Assembly (NCBI GenBank): GCA_035625725.1
Contig: DASPPB010000006.1
Location: forward strand, 1 to 64,000
Source: GJ-E10 sp035625725
GTDB lineage: Bacteria; Pseudomonadota; Gammaproteobacteria; Burkholderiales; Burkholderiaceae_F
Direction: 5' to 3'
DNA: 64,000 nt
Below are positions 1 to 8,765 of the stretch, piece after piece. The position numbers and the translations under genes are program-made. The notes beneath the pieces are model-generated. The model was not told where the DNA came from and did no database searches. It worked only from the letters and a program-made list of their open reading frames with translations. Numbering within the stretch: the first letter of the stretch is position 1; each line of letters opens with the position of its first letter.

Positions 1-2
1 CG

Positions 3-521
3 GGTTCGTGCTTCGCGGGCACCTTTTTGGAGCTCGCCCTGGCCTGCGACCGCATCTACCACCTGGCGCTGCCGCCCGGTGACGGCAGCGCGCCCACGAT
101 CAGCGTGGACCAGACGAATTTTGGCCTGTATCCGATGGCCACCGGTCAGAGCCGCCTGGGCCGGCGCTTCTACGAGGAAGCCGACGCGCTCGAAGCGGTG
201 CGTTCCAAGGCCGGCCAGATGCTCGATGCGCGCGCGGCCTTTGCCGTGGGACTGGTGACTTCGGCGCCCGACGATATTGATTGGGCCGATGAGGTGCGCA
301 TCGCGACCGAGGAGCGCGTGGCTATGTCGCCGGACGCACTCACGGGCATGGAGGCCAACCTGCGCTTTAACGGCAAGGAGACGATGCTCACGCGCATCTT
401 CGGGCGCCTGACGGCCTGGCAGAACTGGATCTTTCAGCGGCCCAACGCCGTCGGCGACAAAGGTGCCCTGAAGGTCTACGGCAAGGGCGAGAAGGCGGCT
501 TTTGACTGGAGCCGCGTCTAG
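3..521 (+). CDS. boxC: 2,3-epoxybenzoyl-CoA dihydrolase BoxC, C-terminal part (cut by window edge)
   Basis: This is the C-terminal part of BoxC, the crotonase-family enzyme that opens the ring of 2,3-epoxybenzoyl-CoA hydrolytically in the aerobic box pathway, giving 3,4-dehydroadipyl-CoA semialdehyde and formate. The reading frame is open back to base 3 and begins with GSCFAGTFLELALACDR, an internal crotonase-type stretch, so the true start lies outside the window. The segment has about 172 codons of a protein that is usually about 550 residues. The C-terminal FNGKETMLTRIFGRLTAWQN region is typical of BoxC. boxB follows 76 bases downstream, the usual boxC-boxB-boxA order. The call rests on recognised sequence plus synteny. 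Confidence 0.93.
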   Translation, partial: GSCFAGTFLELALACDRIYHLALPPGDGSAPTISVDQTNFGLYPMATGQSRLGRRFYEEADALEAVRSKAGQMLDARAAFAVGLVTSAPDDIDWADEVRIATEERVAMSPDALTGMEANLRFNGKETMLTRIFGRLTAWQNWIFQRPNAVGDKGALKVYGKGEKAAFDWSRV

Positions 522-597
522 AGGCCCATTTTTTTCTTTTCATGCGGGGCGGGCAAGGTGCCCGCACGCGCGGCAGACTCAAATTACGGAGACCCCG

Positions 598-2025
<1,428 letters not shown>

Positions 2026-2112
2026 GGCCCACGTGCACGGTCGCATCGAGGGGCAGCCGCCCGACGCCACACCGATGGGCTTCGCCCTTCGGTCGCAATC
2101 GCGAGGCGGGCG

Positions 2113-3426
2113 ATGAACGCGCCGCGCGAGGCGGCGCTGCTGCGCCAGCACCTCATCGACCCCGAGATCTGCATCCGGTGCAACACCTGCGAGGCAGCCT
2201 GCCCGGTGGGTGCGATCACGCACGACGAGCGCAACTATGTGGTATCCGCGGAAAAATGCAAACCCTGCAATGCTTGCATCTCGCCGTGCCCCACCGGAGC
2301 GATCGACAACTGGCGCATGGTGCCAGCGGCGCACCCCTACGGGCTTGCCGAGCAGCTTGGCTGGGATGCCTTGCCGGCCGAACTCACGGCCGAGGAGCTC
2401 GCGGCGCTGGGCGTGGCCTCCGAGGAGCTTGCCGCAAACGACGCTGCCGCCGAGGCCCGGCCGCGGGCCGACGCAGTGGAGCCGACCTCCGTCGTTGTGG
2501 GCGCCGAGCAGCCGCAGTTTGACAGCGCGCGCTACCGCGCCACACTTCCGCCGTGGTCGGCCGCGCACCCCTACACGAATCTCTACGGACCTAAGGCCGC
2601 GCAACCGTGGGTGAGCGCAACGGTCGTTGGCAATGTGCGCGTGACCGAAGTCGGGCGGCAGTACGACACGCACCACATCGTGCTTGACTTCGGCACGATG
2701 CCGTTCCCGGTCCTCGAAGGCCAATCGATCGGCGTCGTTCCCCCGGGGACGGACGCCAGTGGCCGGCCGCACCACCCGCGGCAATATTCGGTTGCCAGCG
2801 CCCGCAACGGGGAGCGGCCCGGCTATAACAACTTGTCGCTCACGGTCAAGCGCGTGCTCGAGGATCATCAGGGTCGACCCGTGCACGGTGTGGCCAGCAA
2901 CTACCTGTGCGATCTGCGCCTAGGCGACAGCGTGCAGGTGACGGGGCCGTTTGGCGCGAGCTTTCTCATGCCCAACCACCCGCGATCGAACATCGTCATG
3001 ATCTGCACCGGCACCGGCAGCGCACCGATGCGGGCGATGACCGAATGGCGGCGGCGGCTGCGCAAATCGGGCAAGTTCGAGGGCGGCAAGCTGCTGCTGT
3101 TTTTCGGGGCCCGAACGCAGCAGGACCTGCCGTACTTTGGCCCGCTGCAGACGCTGCCCAAGGACTTCATCGATATCAACTTCGCGTTTTCACGCACACC
3201 CGGACAGCCCAAGCGCTACGTCCAGGATGCGATGCGCGAGCGGGCTGCGGACCTCGCCCCGATGTTGCTCGATCCCGATACGTACTTTTACGTCTGCGGC
3301 CTCAAGGCCATGGAGGAGGGCGTGGTTCTGGCCCTGCAGGACATCGCGCGACACGCCGGGCTCTCGTGGGAGACGGTGGGCGCCGCGCTCAAAAAGGAAA
3401 ACCGTCTGCACCTGGAGACCTACTGA
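2113..3426 (+). CDS. boxA: Benzoyl-CoA 2,3-epoxidase reductase subunit BoxA
   Basis: BoxA is the iron-sulfur flavoprotein that passes electrons from NADPH to BoxB. The 437-residue protein has an N-terminal 2[4Fe-4S] ferredoxin domain with CIRCNTCEAACPVGAI near residue 17 and CKPCNACISPCPTGAI near residue 48. An Ala/Glu-rich linker follows, then a ferredoxin-NADP reductase module with the FAD-binding RQYSVAS motif (around residue 225) and the NADP-binding CTGTGSAPMRAM motif (around residue 300). The C-terminal KKENRLHLETY is typical of FNR proteins. Its TGA overlaps the ATG of the next gene, so it is probably co-translated with the hydratase gene. Confidence 0.95.
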   Translation: MNAPREAALLRQHLIDPEICIRCNTCEAACPVGAITHDERNYVVSAEKCKPCNACISPCPTGAIDNWRMVPAAHPYGLAEQLGWDALPAELTAEELAALGVASEELAANDAAAEARPRADAVEPTSVVVGAEQPQFDSARYRATLPPWSAAHPYTNLYGPKAAQPWVSATVVGNVRVTEVGRQYDTHHIVLDFGTMPFPVLEGQSIGVVPPGTDASGRPHHPRQYSVASARNGERPGYNNLSLTVKRVLEDHQGRPVHGVASNYLCDLRLGDSVQVTGPFGASFLMPNHPRSNIVMICTGTGSAPMRAMTEWRRRLRKSGKFEGGKLLLFFGARTQQDLPYFGPLQTLPKDFIDINFAFSRTPGQPKRYVQDAMRERAADLAPMLLDPDTYFYVCGLKAMEEGVVLALQDIARHAGLSWETVGAALKKENRLHLETY

Positions 3427-4220
3427 TGGCCGATTTTCAACGCCTCGCGCTCTCGGAGCGCGCGCCGGGTGTGGTGCAGGTGACGATGTCACGTCCCGAG
3501 GTGTTCAACGCCTTCGACGAGGCCATGATCGCGGAGCTCGATGGGGCCTTCGCGCAGCTTTGCGAGGACGATGCGGTGCGGGTGATCGTGCTGGCGGGCG
3601 CCGGGCGCCATTTCAGCGCCGGGGCGGACTTGCAGTGGATGCAGCGCGCAAGCGTCGCACCGACGGACTGGAACCTCGAGGACGCACGCCGCTTCGCGGC
3701 GATGCTCCACCGCATCGACAGCTGCCCGAAACCCACCATCGCGCGGGTGCACGGCGCGGCGTTGGGCGGGGGCGTCGGACTGGCGTGCGTCTGCGACGTA
3801 GCCATCGGTGCCCAGGAAGCGAGCTTTAGCATCAGCGAGGCGAAGTTCGGGATCTTGCCCGCCGTCATCGGCCCGTATCTTGTCAACGCCGTCGGGCGCC
3901 GGCACGCGCGGCGACTCGCATTGACGGCCGCGCGTATCGACGCGGCCGAGGCGCAGACGATCGGGCTTGTGCATCGGGTCGTGCCGCTGGCCGAGATCGA
4001 CACGGCGGTCGACGCGTGTGTGGCCGAACTGCTGGCCGGCGGTCCGGGCGCGCAGCGTGAAATCAAGCAGCTGCTCGGTCAACTCGCGGTGGGTCCGGTG
4101 GGCGCCGAGGTGCGCGAACTCACCGCGCAGACCATCAGCCGGGTGCGCGGCACTTCGGAGGCGCGCGAAGGCTTCGCCGCCTTCCTGGCCAAGCGGCCGG
4201 CGAACTGGATCTTGCGTTGA
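3426..4220 (+). CDS. Enoyl-CoA hydratase/isomerase (methylglutaconyl-CoA hydratase-like)
   Basis: This 264-residue crotonase-fold protein probably hydrates or isomerises an unsaturated CoA ester between the box products and beta-ketoadipyl-CoA. The oxyanion-hole segments HFSAGADL (around residue 60) and ALGGGVGLACVCDV (around residue 113) are present. The catalytic Glu in SEAKFGILPA is present, but the first Glu of classical hydratases (GGGxE) is replaced by Gly, as in the LiuC/methylglutaconyl-CoA branch. Its start codon overlaps the boxA stop. A leucine-degradation hydratase is the main alternative; the box context and the adjoining MaoC and thiolase genes favour a role in dehydroadipyl-CoA processing. 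That substrate is inferred. Confidence 0.8.
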   Translation: MADFQRLALSERAPGVVQVTMSRPEVFNAFDEAMIAELDGAFAQLCEDDAVRVIVLAGAGRHFSAGADLQWMQRASVAPTDWNLEDARRFAAMLHRIDSCPKPTIARVHGAALGGGVGLACVCDVAIGAQEASFSISEAKFGILPAVIGPYLVNAVGRRHARRLALTAARIDAAEAQTIGLVHRVVPLAEIDTAVDACVAELLAGGPGAQREIKQLLGQLAVGPVGAEVRELTAQTISRVRGTSEAREGFAAFLAKRPANWILR

Positions 4221-4365
4221 GCATGGCGGCCGCAAATACCCCGATGGCGCGCGCGTCGGGCACCGGCACCGCTTTGCGCTTGCGCGGTGGGCAATGGGAG
4301 AAGGCCCCCGCGCGCAAGATCAAGGCAGCCTCACGGTGCGAGTGCCGTGTGATCGCACCGCACGC

Positions 4366-4815
4366 ATGAAGTTTTCCGAATTCCGGGCCAACGAGGTTCT
4401 CCAAGCCGGGCCCTACGTCGTTACGGAGGCCGAGATCCTCGCCTTTGCACGCGACTATGACCGGCAGTGGTTTCATACCGATCCGCAGGCCGCGGCGCGC
4501 GGGCGCTTCGCCGGCCTGATCGCCAGCGGCTGGCACACCTGCGCCATTGCGATGCGCCTGATCACGGATTCGGCGCTGGCCGGTTCGGAATCATTCGCCT
4601 CGCCGGGTGTGGCCTACGTCAAGTGGCCCCAGCCCGTGCGCCCCGGCGATGAGCTCTGGCTGCGTGCTACCGTGATCGAAACGCGGCGCGCCCGCAGCCA
4701 GCCCACGCTGGGGATCCTGCGCTGGCGCTGGCGACTTTTCAACGCCGCAGGCCAGGAAGTCCTCGACCTGGAAGCCACGAGCCTGTTCGATCTTTCGCAA
4801 AGCGACACACCATGA
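4366..4815 (+). CDS. MaoC-family (R)-hydratase, hot-dog fold
   Basis: This 149-residue single hot-dog domain protein is of the MaoC type, which hydrates enoyl-CoA esters. The hydratase motif is visible as DYDRQWFHTDP near residues 28-40, with the catalytic Asp and His. The following GLIASGWHTCAIAMRL helix is also typical. The ATG at 4366 is chosen because homologous sequence begins there; the frame stays open upstream but that stretch has low-complexity content. The gene overlaps the thiolase start by 4 bases (ATGA). The neighbours suggest action on C6 dicarboxylic or aromatic-derived acyl-CoAs, which is inference. Confidence 0.82.
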   Translation: MKFSEFRANEVLQAGPYVVTEAEILAFARDYDRQWFHTDPQAAARGRFAGLIASGWHTCAIAMRLITDSALAGSESFASPGVAYVKWPQPVRPGDELWLRATVIETRRARSQPTLGILRWRWRLFNAAGQEVLDLEATSLFDLSQSDTP

Positions 4816-6014
4816 CACAAGCCTTCATATGTGATGCCGTTCGCACACCCTTTGGTCGGTATGCCGGGGCGCTCTCGGGCGTGCGCGCCGATGATCTGGC
4901 CGCCATTCCTCTCAAGGCGCTGCTCGCGCGCAACCCCAAGGTCGATTGGGGCGCCGTGACGGACGTGCTCATGGGATGCGCCAATCAAGCCGGGGAGGAC
5001 AACCGCAACGTCGCGCGCATGTCCGCGCTGCTGGCGGGAATTCCGCAGCAGGTCTCGGGGGCCACGATCAACCGGCTGTGCGGCTCGGGTTTAGATGCCG
5101 TGGGTAGCGCGGCGCGCGCGATTCGTTGCGGCGAGGCCCAGCTGATGATCGCGGGGGGCGTGGAGAGCATGAGCCGCGCGCCCTTCGTGATGCCCAAGGC
5201 CGAGACAGCGTACTCCCGCACAAACGCGGTCTACGACACGACGATCGGCTGGCGCTTTGTCAATGCCCTGATGCAGCAGCGCTACGGCGTCGATTCGATG
5301 CCCGAGACCGCCGAAAACGTCGCGCAGGAGTTTGGCATCGACCGAGCCGCCCAGGACCGCTTTGCACTGCGCTCGCAGCTCAATGCGCTTCGGGCGCAAC
5401 AAAGCGGGTTCTTCGACACCGAAATCACGCCGGTGACGTTGGCGCAGCGCAAGGCCGAGGCCGTCGTCGTGCGCAAGGACGAGCACCCGCGCGAAACATC
5501 GCTCGATGCCCTGGCCAAGCTCAAACCCGTAGTGCGGGCCGATGGCACGGTCACCGCGGGCAATGCTTCGGGCGTAAACGACGGGGCGTGCGCGCTGCTC
5601 TTGGCCGGTGAGACCGCGGCCGCGCGCTATGGGCTCACCGCGCGCGCGCGCGTGCTCGGTATGGCCACCGCAGGCGTTGCCCCGCGCATCATGGGGATGG
5701 GGCCCGTGCCGGCGACGCGCAAGCTGCTCGAGCTCACCGGCATGCGCCTGGACCAAATCGACGTCATCGAGCTCAACGAAGCTTTCGCCGCGCAGGCCTT
5801 GGCGGTGGTGCGCGAGTTGGGGCTCGCAGACGATGACCCGCGGCTCAACCCCAACGGCGGCGCCATTGCGCTGGGGCACCCGCTGGGGGCAAGCGGCGCG
5901 CGGCTTGCAACGACTGCGGTCAATGAGCTGCACCGAGGCGGCGGTCGCTACGCGCTGTGCGCCATGTGCATCGGGGTCGGTCAGGGCATCGCGCTGCTGC
6001 TCGAGCGCCTCTGA
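4812..6014 (+). CDS. Acetyl-CoA acyltransferase, 3-oxoadipyl-CoA thiolase-like
   Basis: This 400-residue thiolase matches the length and motifs of the PcaF/PaaJ branch, which cleaves 3-oxoadipyl-CoA to succinyl-CoA and acetyl-CoA. The nucleophilic cysteine is in NRLCGSGLDAVG (around residue 90). GGVESMS, the histidine motif NPNGGAIALGHPLGASG (around residue 350) and the second cysteine in CAMCIGVGQG (near residue 387) are all intact. The start overlaps the MaoC gene, so the set boxB-boxA-hydratase-MaoC-thiolase looks like one operon ending here. A general acetyl-CoA acetyltransferase is possible, but the box context favours the adipyl-type substrate. Confidence 0.88.
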   Translation: MTQAFICDAVRTPFGRYAGALSGVRADDLAAIPLKALLARNPKVDWGAVTDVLMGCANQAGEDNRNVARMSALLAGIPQQVSGATINRLCGSGLDAVGSAARAIRCGEAQLMIAGGVESMSRAPFVMPKAETAYSRTNAVYDTTIGWRFVNALMQQRYGVDSMPETAENVAQEFGIDRAAQDRFALRSQLNALRAQQSGFFDTEITPVTLAQRKAEAVVVRKDEHPRETSLDALAKLKPVVRADGTVTAGNASGVNDGACALLLAGETAAARYGLTARARVLGMATAGVAPRIMGMGPVPATRKLLELTGMRLDQIDVIELNEAFAAQALAVVRELGLADDDPRLNPNGGAIALGHPLGASGARLATTAVNELHRGGGRYALCAMCIGVGQGIALLLERL

Positions 6015-6059
6015 GCAATTCGCGCTGCGCGGATCCGGCGCGCGGCCGGCGCGCCCGCG

Positions 6060-7247
6060 TCAGTTGGAAAATGCCGCGATCCCGGTGATCCCGCGCCCCA
6101 GAATGAGCGCGTGGATGTCGTGCGTGCCTTCGTAGGTGTTGACCACCTCGAGGTTGACCATGTGGCGGATCACGCAGAATTCGTCGCTGATGCCGTTGCC
6201 GCCGAGCATGTCGCGAGCGGCGCGCGCCACCTCAAGGGCCTTGCCGCAGGAGTTGCGCTTCATCATGGATGTGAGTTCGATGGGCGCCTTGCCCTCGTCT
6301 TTCAAGCGCCCCAGGCGCAAGCACCCCTGCAGACCCAGCGAGATGTCGGTGAGCATGTCCGAGAGCTTTTTTTGAATGAGCTGGTTGGCCGCCAGAGGGC
6401 GCCCGAACTGCTTGCGGTCCAGGACGTACTGGCGCGCCGTTTGGTAGCACGCTTCGGCTGCGCCCAGCGCGCCCCAGCAGATGCCGTAGCGCGCGGAATT
6501 GAGGCACGTGAACGGGCCCTTTAGGCCGGTCACGCCGGGCAGCACCTGCTGCTCGGGCACGAACACCTCCTCGAGCACGACCTCGCCGGTGATCGAGGCG
6601 CGCAGTCCGACCTTGCCGTGAATCGGCGGCGCGCTCAACCCCTTGGCGCCTTTCTCGAGGAGAAAGCCACGAATCTGGCCGTCATCGGTTTTGGCCCAGA
6701 CGACGAACAAGTCGGCGATGGGCGAGTTGGTGATCCACATCTTCGAGCCCGTGAGCAGGTACCCGCCTTTGGTGGCGCGCGCGCGCGTGACCATCGAGCC
6801 CGGGTCCGAGCCGTGATTGGGCTCGGTGAGCCCGAAGCAGCCCACCAGCTCGCCGCTGGCCAGCCTTGGGAGGTACTTGCGCTTTTGTTCCTCGGAGCCA
6901 AAGGCATGGATCGGCACCATCACGAGCGAGGACTGCACGCTCATCATGGAGCGATACGAGGAGTCGACGCGTTCGATTTCGCGCGCGATGAGCCCGTAGC
7001 ACACGTAATTGAGCCCCGCGCCGCCGTACTGCTCGGGAATCGTGGCGCCGAGCAGCCCGAGCGCACCCATTTCGGTGAAGATCGTGCGATCCGTGCGCTC
7101 TTCGCGAAACGCCTGCAAGATGCGCGGCGCGAGGCGTTCTTGCGCATACTGGCGCGCCGCGTCGCGAACCATGCGCTCGTCCTCGCGCAACTGCTCGTCC
7201 AAGGCGAGCGCGTCTTCCCAATTGAAAGTCGTCTTGCTCGAAGTCAT
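6060..7247 (-). CDS. gcdH: Glutaryl-CoA dehydrogenase
   Basis: GcdH is the FAD enzyme that oxidises and decarboxylates glutaryl-CoA to crotonyl-CoA. Anaerobic benzoyl-CoA degradation passes through 3-hydroxypimelyl-CoA to glutaryl-CoA, so it belongs downstream of the bzd route. The 395-residue product carries the acyl-CoA dehydrogenase FGLTEPNHGSDPGSM and KMWITNSPIADLFVV segments. The catalytic Glu lies in NTYEGTHDIHALILGR near the C-terminus. The start MTSSKTTFNW at 7247 follows a G-rich ribosome site; the longer open frame from 7280 is not needed. It is divergent from a LysR gene with a palindrome between them. Confidence 0.95.
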   Translation of the reverse strand: MTSSKTTFNWEDALALDEQLREDERMVRDAARQYAQERLAPRILQAFREERTDRTIFTEMGALGLLGATIPEQYGGAGLNYVCYGLIAREIERVDSSYRSMMSVQSSLVMVPIHAFGSEEQKRKYLPRLASGELVGCFGLTEPNHGSDPGSMVTRARATKGGYLLTGSKMWITNSPIADLFVVWAKTDDGQIRGFLLEKGAKGLSAPPIHGKVGLRASITGEVVLEEVFVPEQQVLPGVTGLKGPFTCLNSARYGICWGALGAAEACYQTARQYVLDRKQFGRPLAANQLIQKKLSDMLTDISLGLQGCLRLGRLKDEGKAPIELTSMMKRNSCGKALEVARAARDMLGGNGISDEFCVIRHMVNLEVVNTYEGTHDIHALILGRGITGIAAFSN

Positions 7248-7339
7248 CGTTGTAACCCCCCTGCTTGCGTTGCCAAGCACATTGCCTCGGTCGCAGCCGC
7301 AACGCTAGTGCCCGAAGCGCGCGACCGCAAACGATCTTT

Positions 7340-7357
7340 TTGCACGCACTTGTGCAA
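7340..7357. promoter_or_regulatory. Palindromic LysR-type operator between gcdH and the LysR gene
   Basis: The bases read TTGCAC, six spacer bases, GTGCAA, a perfect interrupted palindrome of the T-N11-A kind bound by LysR regulators. It lies in the 155-bp gap between divergent gcdH and the LysR gene, where such a regulator normally acts on both promoters. Confidence 0.6.
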
Positions 7358-7402
7358 GAATCGCACAACTCGCAAGCTGGGCTTGGATGCAGGGGGAGGC
7401 GC

Positions 7403-8314
7403 ATGCGACGCAAGATTCCCAACACCGGCGCGCTCGTTGCTTTTGCCGCGGCGGCGCGCTATCAGAGCTTCACGCGGGCGGCGGCCGAGCTCTCGCAGAC
7501 GCAAAGCGCAGTTTGCCGGCAGATCGCCGGTCTGGAGAGTTTTCTGGGCGTGCGCCTGTTTCGGCGCTCCAAGCGCGGTGTCGCGCTGACCACGGCGGGC
7601 GTCTCCTACAGCCGTCAGATGGCCACCCGTCTCGACGAAATCGAGCGCGACACGCTGTCGGTAATGGCGCACCAGGGCGTGGGCACGACGCTGGAGTTGG
7701 CCGTCGTGCCGACCTTCGCCACGAAGTGGCTGCTGCCGCGGCTAGCGCATTTTCAGCGCAGCCGGCCGGGGCTGCTGGTGAATTTGGAGACGCGCACGCG
7801 CCCGTTTCTGTTCGATGAGACGTGCTTTGACGCCGCCTTGTATTGCGGCGACGCGGCTTGGCCCGGCACGCAGTCGCGCTATCTGATGGGCGAGAACCTG
7901 GTGCCGGTCTGCAGTCCCCGCCTTGTGCCCGCGGCGGGCGTGCGCTCGGCCAAAGCGCTCTCGGCGCTGCCGCTGCTGCAGCAATCGACCCGCCCCTATG
8001 CTTGGCGTCACTGGTTCGCTTCGCAAGGTCTGCAAGTCGCCGGCGATCTGACGGGCCCGCGCTTTGAACTGTTCTCGATGCTCGCGCAAGCGGCGCTGCA
8101 CGAGATGGGCGTGGCCCTGATTCCGCCCATGCTGATCGAGGAGGAGTTGGCCAGCGGCCGCCTTATTGTTCCCGTTGCGCACGAGTATCGGAGCGAGCGC
8201 AGCTACTACCTCATCTACCCGGAGCAGCGCACCCAGAGCGCGGGCTTTGACTTGTTCTGCGACTGGCTGCTCGCGGAGGCGAACCGCTATCGCGCTCACC
8301 ATGGCCTGCAATGA
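7403..8314 (+). CDS. LysR-family transcriptional regulator (GcdR-like position)
   Basis: This 303-residue LysR regulator has a winged-helix DNA-binding domain (residues 8-66: LVAFAAAARYQSFTRAAAEL, then SQTQSAVCRQIAGLESFLGV) and a LysR substrate domain ending near residue 295. The ATG at 7403 follows GGGGGAGG; the open frame continues upstream but contains the operator region. It is divergent from gcdH, a common arrangement in which the regulator senses glutarate or glutaryl-CoA, so it probably controls gcdH. The family is clear; the effector is inferred. Confidence 0.88.
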   Translation: MRRKIPNTGALVAFAAAARYQSFTRAAAELSQTQSAVCRQIAGLESFLGVRLFRRSKRGVALTTAGVSYSRQMATRLDEIERDTLSVMAHQGVGTTLELAVVPTFATKWLLPRLAHFQRSRPGLLVNLETRTRPFLFDETCFDAALYCGDAAWPGTQSRYLMGENLVPVCSPRLVPAAGVRSAKALSALPLLQQSTRPYAWRHWFASQGLQVAGDLTGPRFELFSMLAQAALHEMGVALIPPMLIEEELASGRLIVPVAHEYRSERSYYLIYPEQRTQSAGFDLFCDWLLAEANRYRAHHGLQ

Positions 8315-8347
8315 AAGCCCGCCCGCGGCGTCATCCCAGGCCGTGCA

Positions 8348-8361
8348 TGCAATATAGTGCA
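8348..8361. promoter_or_regulatory. TGCA-N6-TGCA repeat, possible BzdR/BoxR-type operator
   Basis: TGCA ATATAG TGCA occurs just after the LysR gene and about 400 bases before bzdN. TGCA-based repeats are known operators of BzdR/BoxR regulators of benzoyl-CoA genes. The core TATAGTGCA recurs in inverted orientation (TGCACTATA) at 8693-8701, next to bzdN. No BzdR gene is in the window. Confidence 0.4.
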
Positions 8362-8369
8362 TAAAATAT

Positions 8370-8630
8370 CGAAGATCAGAAAAAGGGGCGCCGGGCAAAA
8401 AAGTGCCCGATGAAAAGGCGCGGGGCATCGGCTTTGCTCGCAGTTCTTGGACTCCGCGAGCCCGCGTGCGGCCAATGCTCCGATGGGGCCAGAGGCGTTT
8501 TTCCCCTCGGGGCTTTTCCTCGGTGCAGTTGAGGATGGCGGCTTCGCTTCTTTGGGGCAGCCGCCCTTCTTGCGCTTCTCACAGCGCCTTCTTGTCGCGC
8601 TCACCGGATGGGCGCTACGCACACGCCAAT
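8370..8630. other. Intergenic stretch rich in inverted repeats, no convincing gene
   Basis: This stretch of the 450-bp gap upstream of bzdN contains several hairpins. One is CGGGCA-AAAAAG-TGCCCG at 8393-8410. Another has GGCGGCT and AGCCGCC arms around 15 bases in the 8535-8565 area. A third has CTCGC and GCGAG arms near 8437-8460. Open frames exist on both strands but are Pro/Arg-rich, lack ribosome sites and are not credible. It may be a dispersed intergenic repeat or a structured RNA; nothing more can be assigned from one copy. Confidence 0.35.
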
Positions 8631-8632
8631 CT

Positions 8633-8646
8633 TTGATCTCCGTCAA
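8633..8646 (+). promoter_or_regulatory. FNR/AcpR-like box upstream of bzdN
   Basis: TTGAT-CTCC-GTCAA matches the FNR consensus TTGAT-N4-ATCAA at 9 of 10 positions. It lies 120 bases before the bzdN start. If centred at -41.5, transcription would start near 8681 with a weak -10 (CAAGAT, 8669-8674). The known Azoarcus PN promoter is activated by the FNR homologue AcpR in this way. Confidence 0.55.
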
Positions 8647-8666
8647 GATGCTTTCAATTGCCCTGT

Positions 8667-8706
8667 TGCAAGATGCAGCATACTTCATTTGCTGCACTAT
8701 AGAGCA
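8667..8706. promoter_or_regulatory. Cluster of TGCA repeats at the bzdN promoter, putative repressor operator
   Basis: TGCA occurs at 8667, 8674 and 8693, the last as TGCA-CTATAG-AGCA (8693-8706). They cover the predicted -10 and transcription start that follow the FNR-like box. In Azoarcus the BzdR repressor binds TGCA-containing repeats at the same place, so this is a plausible benzoyl-CoA-responsive operator. The regulator itself is not in the window. Confidence 0.45.
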
Positions 8707-8765
8707 GATTAGCCGGTGCAGATCCAAGCCGCAGCGGCCCAAACCCAGGAGGAGGCCAACTTTCG

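Noticed and set aside
8296..8742. 148-codon minus-strand open frame upstream of bzdN
   Set aside because: Low-complexity basic protein covering the predicted bzdN promoter and hairpins; no start signal.
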